Translations under genes and position numbers: made by a program | Source: an uncultured Collinsella sp. | GTDB taxonomy: Bacteria; Actinomycetota; Coriobacteriia; Coriobacteriales; Coriobacteriaceae | Direction: 5' to 3' | DNA length: 6,394 nt | NCBI GenBank assembly: GCA_902482185.1 | Contig: CABSZR010000087.1 | Location: 1-6,394, forward strand | Shown: piece by piece, positions 4,811-6,394 of the stretch | How the letters are laid out: each line of letters begins with the position of its first letter | Position numbering within the stretch: position 1 is the stretch's first letter | Notes under the pieces: generated by a model | Seen by the model: only the letters and a program-made list of their open reading frames with translations | What the model was told of the DNA's origin: nothing | Databases searched by the model: none

Positions 4811-5899
4811 ATGGATTTGCTGATTGATATTCTGCTCGACGCCGGCAAGGACACGCTCTCGCTTGTGCCGTTTTTGTTGGTGACGTATCTGGCCCTCGAG
4901 ACCTTGGAGCACGTCGCGGGCGACCGCGTTAACGGGGCCATCAAGCGCGCCGGCGCCGCGGGTCCCGTGGTTGGCTCGTTGCTGGGCATGGTGCCGCAGT
5001 GCGGCTTTTCGGCCATGGCGGCAACGCTGTACGCCGGTCGCGTCGTGACCTTGGGCACGTTGGTGGCGGTGTTCCTTTCGACCTCCGACGAGATGCTGCC
5101 GCTGCTACTTGCCGAGCAGGTTCCCGTGCAGACCATGGCGATGCTTTTGGCTTCGAAGGCACTGATCGCGCTGGTCACGGGCTTTATCGTGGACGCGGCT
5201 ATCCGCGGCCTTCGTCGTAACGCTCGCGCGCATGCGGCGATTCGCCGTACCGTGCTGGGGACCGCTTCCAATCCGGCTCATGTGAACTGCGCGCACGACG
5301 ACCATACCGGGGGCGACATCATTGATGAAGTGGCCGAGGCGGGCGTGAGCGCCGATCACATCCATGAGCTGTGCGAGCGCGACCATTGCGGTTGCGATGA
5401 AGACGAGGACGAGTACGAACACGGACATGGACACGATCACGGTCATGGGGGCGAGCATGAACACCATGATGGCCACGGTCACTCCCACTCTCACGAGAGC
5501 GCGCCCCTCCTGTCGATTATTCGCAGCGCCATCTCGCACACCGTGCAGGTATCGGTATTCATTTTTCTGGTGACGCTGATTCTGGTCGCCGTGCTCGAGA
5601 CCTTCGGCGAGTCCGCGATCGAGCAGTTCCTGCGTGGCAACGAGACGCTCGCCGTTCTGGGTTCGGCGCTTGTCGGCCTGATCCCCAACTGCTCGGCGAG
5701 CGTGGTCATTACGCAGCTGTATCTGGAAGGCGCGCTGCAACTGGCACCGATGCTCGCCGGCACGCTCATTTCCGCCGGCGTGGGCTACCTGGTGCTGTTC
5801 CGCACCAACCGCAGCGCCCGCGAAAACGTCCTGTTCCTGATCATGATGTACGTCATCGGTGCCGGCTGGGGCCTCATCCTCTCCGCCGTTGGCCTTTAA
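4811..5899 (+). CDS. ArsP_2-type heavy-metal (putative manganese) permease with His-rich loop
   Basis: Polytopic membrane protein of the putative heavy-metal exporter / manganese transporter family (ArsP_2). It probably exports a divalent metal; the cargo is unproven. 362 residues. Hydrophobic segments lie near 13-31, 52-74, 79-100, 107-128, 240-264, 280-300, 310-331 and 338-360. The two halves are related: GSLLGMVPQCGFS (55-67) matches GSALVGLIPNCSAS (284-297), both with a P-x-C signature (Cys64, Cys294) likely to line the pathway. Between them a hydrophilic loop (about 132-235) carries Cys160, Cys188, Cys193 and Cys195, an acidic run, and a dense His/Gly/Asp/Glu tract at 204-228, a probable metal buffer or sensor. 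The ATG at 4811 is preceded by AAAGG at an unusually long 11-base spacing. It is divergent from the exonuclease gene and has its own promoter region. Confidence 0.87.
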   Translation: MDLLIDILLDAGKDTLSLVPFLLVTYLALETLEHVAGDRVNGAIKRAGAAGPVVGSLLGMVPQCGFSAMAATLYAGRVVTLGTLVAVFLSTSDEMLPLLLAEQVPVQTMAMLLASKALIALVTGFIVDAAIRGLRRNARAHAAIRRTVLGTASNPAHVNCAHDDHTGGDIIDEVAEAGVSADHIHELCERDHCGCDEDEDEYEHGHGHDHGHGGEHEHHDGHGHSHSHESAPLLSIIRSAISHTVQVSVFIFLVTLILVAVLETFGESAIEQFLRGNETLAVLGSALVGLIPNCSASVVITQLYLEGALQLAPMLAGTLISAGVGYLVLFRTNRSARENVLFLIMMYVIGAGWGLILSAVGL

Positions 5900-5931
5900 G
5901 TAGATTATTGGGACATGTCTTACGATCTACC
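5900..5931 (+). terminator. hairpin repeat after the permease gene (copy 1, degenerate)
   Basis: GTAGAT (5900-5905) and ATCTAC (5925-5930) are closing arms around a GACATGTC core. It starts one base after the permease stop codon and resembles the better-formed hairpin at 5966-6002 (23/31 in opposite orientation). The central part pairs imperfectly and no long T-run follows, so its strength as a terminator is uncertain. Confidence 0.5.
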
Positions 5932-5965
5932 CCTGTGACCAGGGCATTTCCGCTGCCAAAACAAA

Positions 5966-6002
5966 AAGGTAGATTTCCGGGCATGTCCCGAAAATCTACC
6001 TT
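5966..6002 (-). terminator. intrinsic terminator after the DUF188 gene (copy 2 of the hairpin repeat)
   Basis: AAGGTAGATTT pairs with AAATCTACCTT (11 bp), then one mismatch, then CGGG with CCCG around a 5-base loop. Read on the minus strand the stem runs into TTTTTGTTTT, a classic U-tract. It starts two bases after the DUF188 stop codon. Confidence 0.85.
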
Positions 6003-6004
6003 GG

Positions 6005-6394
6005 TTAGCGCAGCAGCTCGGTGAGGTTGCGCTTAAAGCGGGCCCGGTCTTCGCTGGTAAATGCCGCCGGACCGCGAGTGCGACCGCCGGCGCGGCGCAC
6101 CTTCTTTTCCTCGTGGCGAATAAACAGTTGCATGTCGATGGTCGCCTTATCGTAGACGCGCCCGCGCACGCCGATGGCGGCGGCATCGCGCCCGAGCACC
6201 ATGCTCGCCAAGCCAATGTCCTGCGTCACGACTACGTCGCCCGCCTGCAGGCGTTCGACAATGGCAAAGTCGGCGCTGTCGGCGCCCACGCTCACATCGA
6301 GCGTCGTGACCCAAAATCCGCGTCGCGCATGCTCGACGTCGCGCGGATCGTTGCGGCGAATGTGGCGTTCCAGGTTCTGTGTGCTGTTGCCGGC
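6005..6394 (-). CDS. YaiI/YqxD family (DUF188, UPF0178) protein, C-terminal part (cut by window edge)
   Basis: Conserved bacterial protein of unknown function, sometimes grouped with PIN/NYN-like nuclease folds. 129 C-terminal residues are visible; the family is usually about 150 residues, so only a short N-terminal part with the DAD-type motif lies outside. Family features are ADSADFAIVERLQAGDVVVT, matching the D-x-x-I-V-x-x-x-x-x-G-D-x-V-I-T block of YaiI, then QDIGLASMVL (D-I-x-L-A), GRVYDKATI and the basic RRAGGRTRGPAAF (TGGP-like region). The open frame continues through 6295 to the window end, so the GTG at 6295 is not the start. It is convergent with the permease and ends next to a strong terminator. 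Confidence 0.9.
   Translation of the reverse strand, partial: AGNSTQNLERHIRRNDPRDVEHARRGFWVTTLDVSVGADSADFAIVERLQAGDVVVTQDIGLASMVLGRDAAAIGVRGRVYDKATIDMQLFIRHEEKKVRRAGGRTRGPAAFTSEDRARFKRNLTELLR

Noticed and set aside
5105..5740. 211-codon minus-strand frame inside the permease
   Set aside because: It is a shadow of the permease gene, and its composition is explained by the His-rich and hydrophobic codons on the plus strand.

Overview
The window looks like chromosomal DNA of a high-GC Actinomycetota of the Coriobacteriia, most likely Collinsella or a close relative. This rests on G+C-rich codon use, the family of the endonuclease-like protein, and short palindromic repeats of a kind I associate with that genus. 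The genus call is inference. The window holds five complete protein genes and two genes cut by its ends.

Left part (1-1600, minus strand): a heavy-metal resistance locus. In transcription order it has an SmtB/CadC-type ArsR repressor (1156-1521), a stand-alone 72-residue heavy-metal-binding (HMA) protein (875-1093), and the start of a P1B-type metal-transporting ATPase (775 to beyond base 1). The ATPase has no N-terminal HMA domain of its own. Three copies of a 20-bp dyad of the SmtB/ArsR type explain the regulation: one lies inside a near-perfect consensus promoter, one just upstream of the repressor's ribosome binding site, and one in front of the ATPase gene. The repressor carries the residues of both known Zn-sensing sites of SmtB. 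Zn(II), Cd(II) or Pb(II) are therefore the likely inducers and cargo.

Middle (1600-3660): a more A+T-rich island with one long minus-strand gene (1911-3341). It encodes a protein that resembles actinobacterial and coriobacterial DUF559/Vsr-like (PD-(D/E)XK fold) proteins. Four diverged copies of a 25-29 bp repeat bracket it as two inverted pairs, one pair on each side. No gene family I know explains these repeats, and they are the least ordinary thing in the window. A strong hairpin terminator at 3569-3604 closes the island on the right.

Right part (3670-6394): a minus-strand DEDDh 3'-5' exonuclease-like protein with a long uncharacterised N-terminal region (3670-4638). It is divergent from a plus-strand membrane permease (4811-5899) of the ArsP_2 / putative manganese-transporter type, which has a strongly His-rich central loop. 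The window ends with the C-terminal part of a minus-strand YaiI/YqxD (DUF188) protein (6005 to beyond 6394). Two related hairpin repeats lie between the convergent permease and DUF188 genes and probably act as terminators.

Two separate metal-handling units (the ATPase operon and the His-rich permease) therefore flank an accessory island. I see no rRNA, tRNA, CRISPR array, recognisable transposase or integrase.
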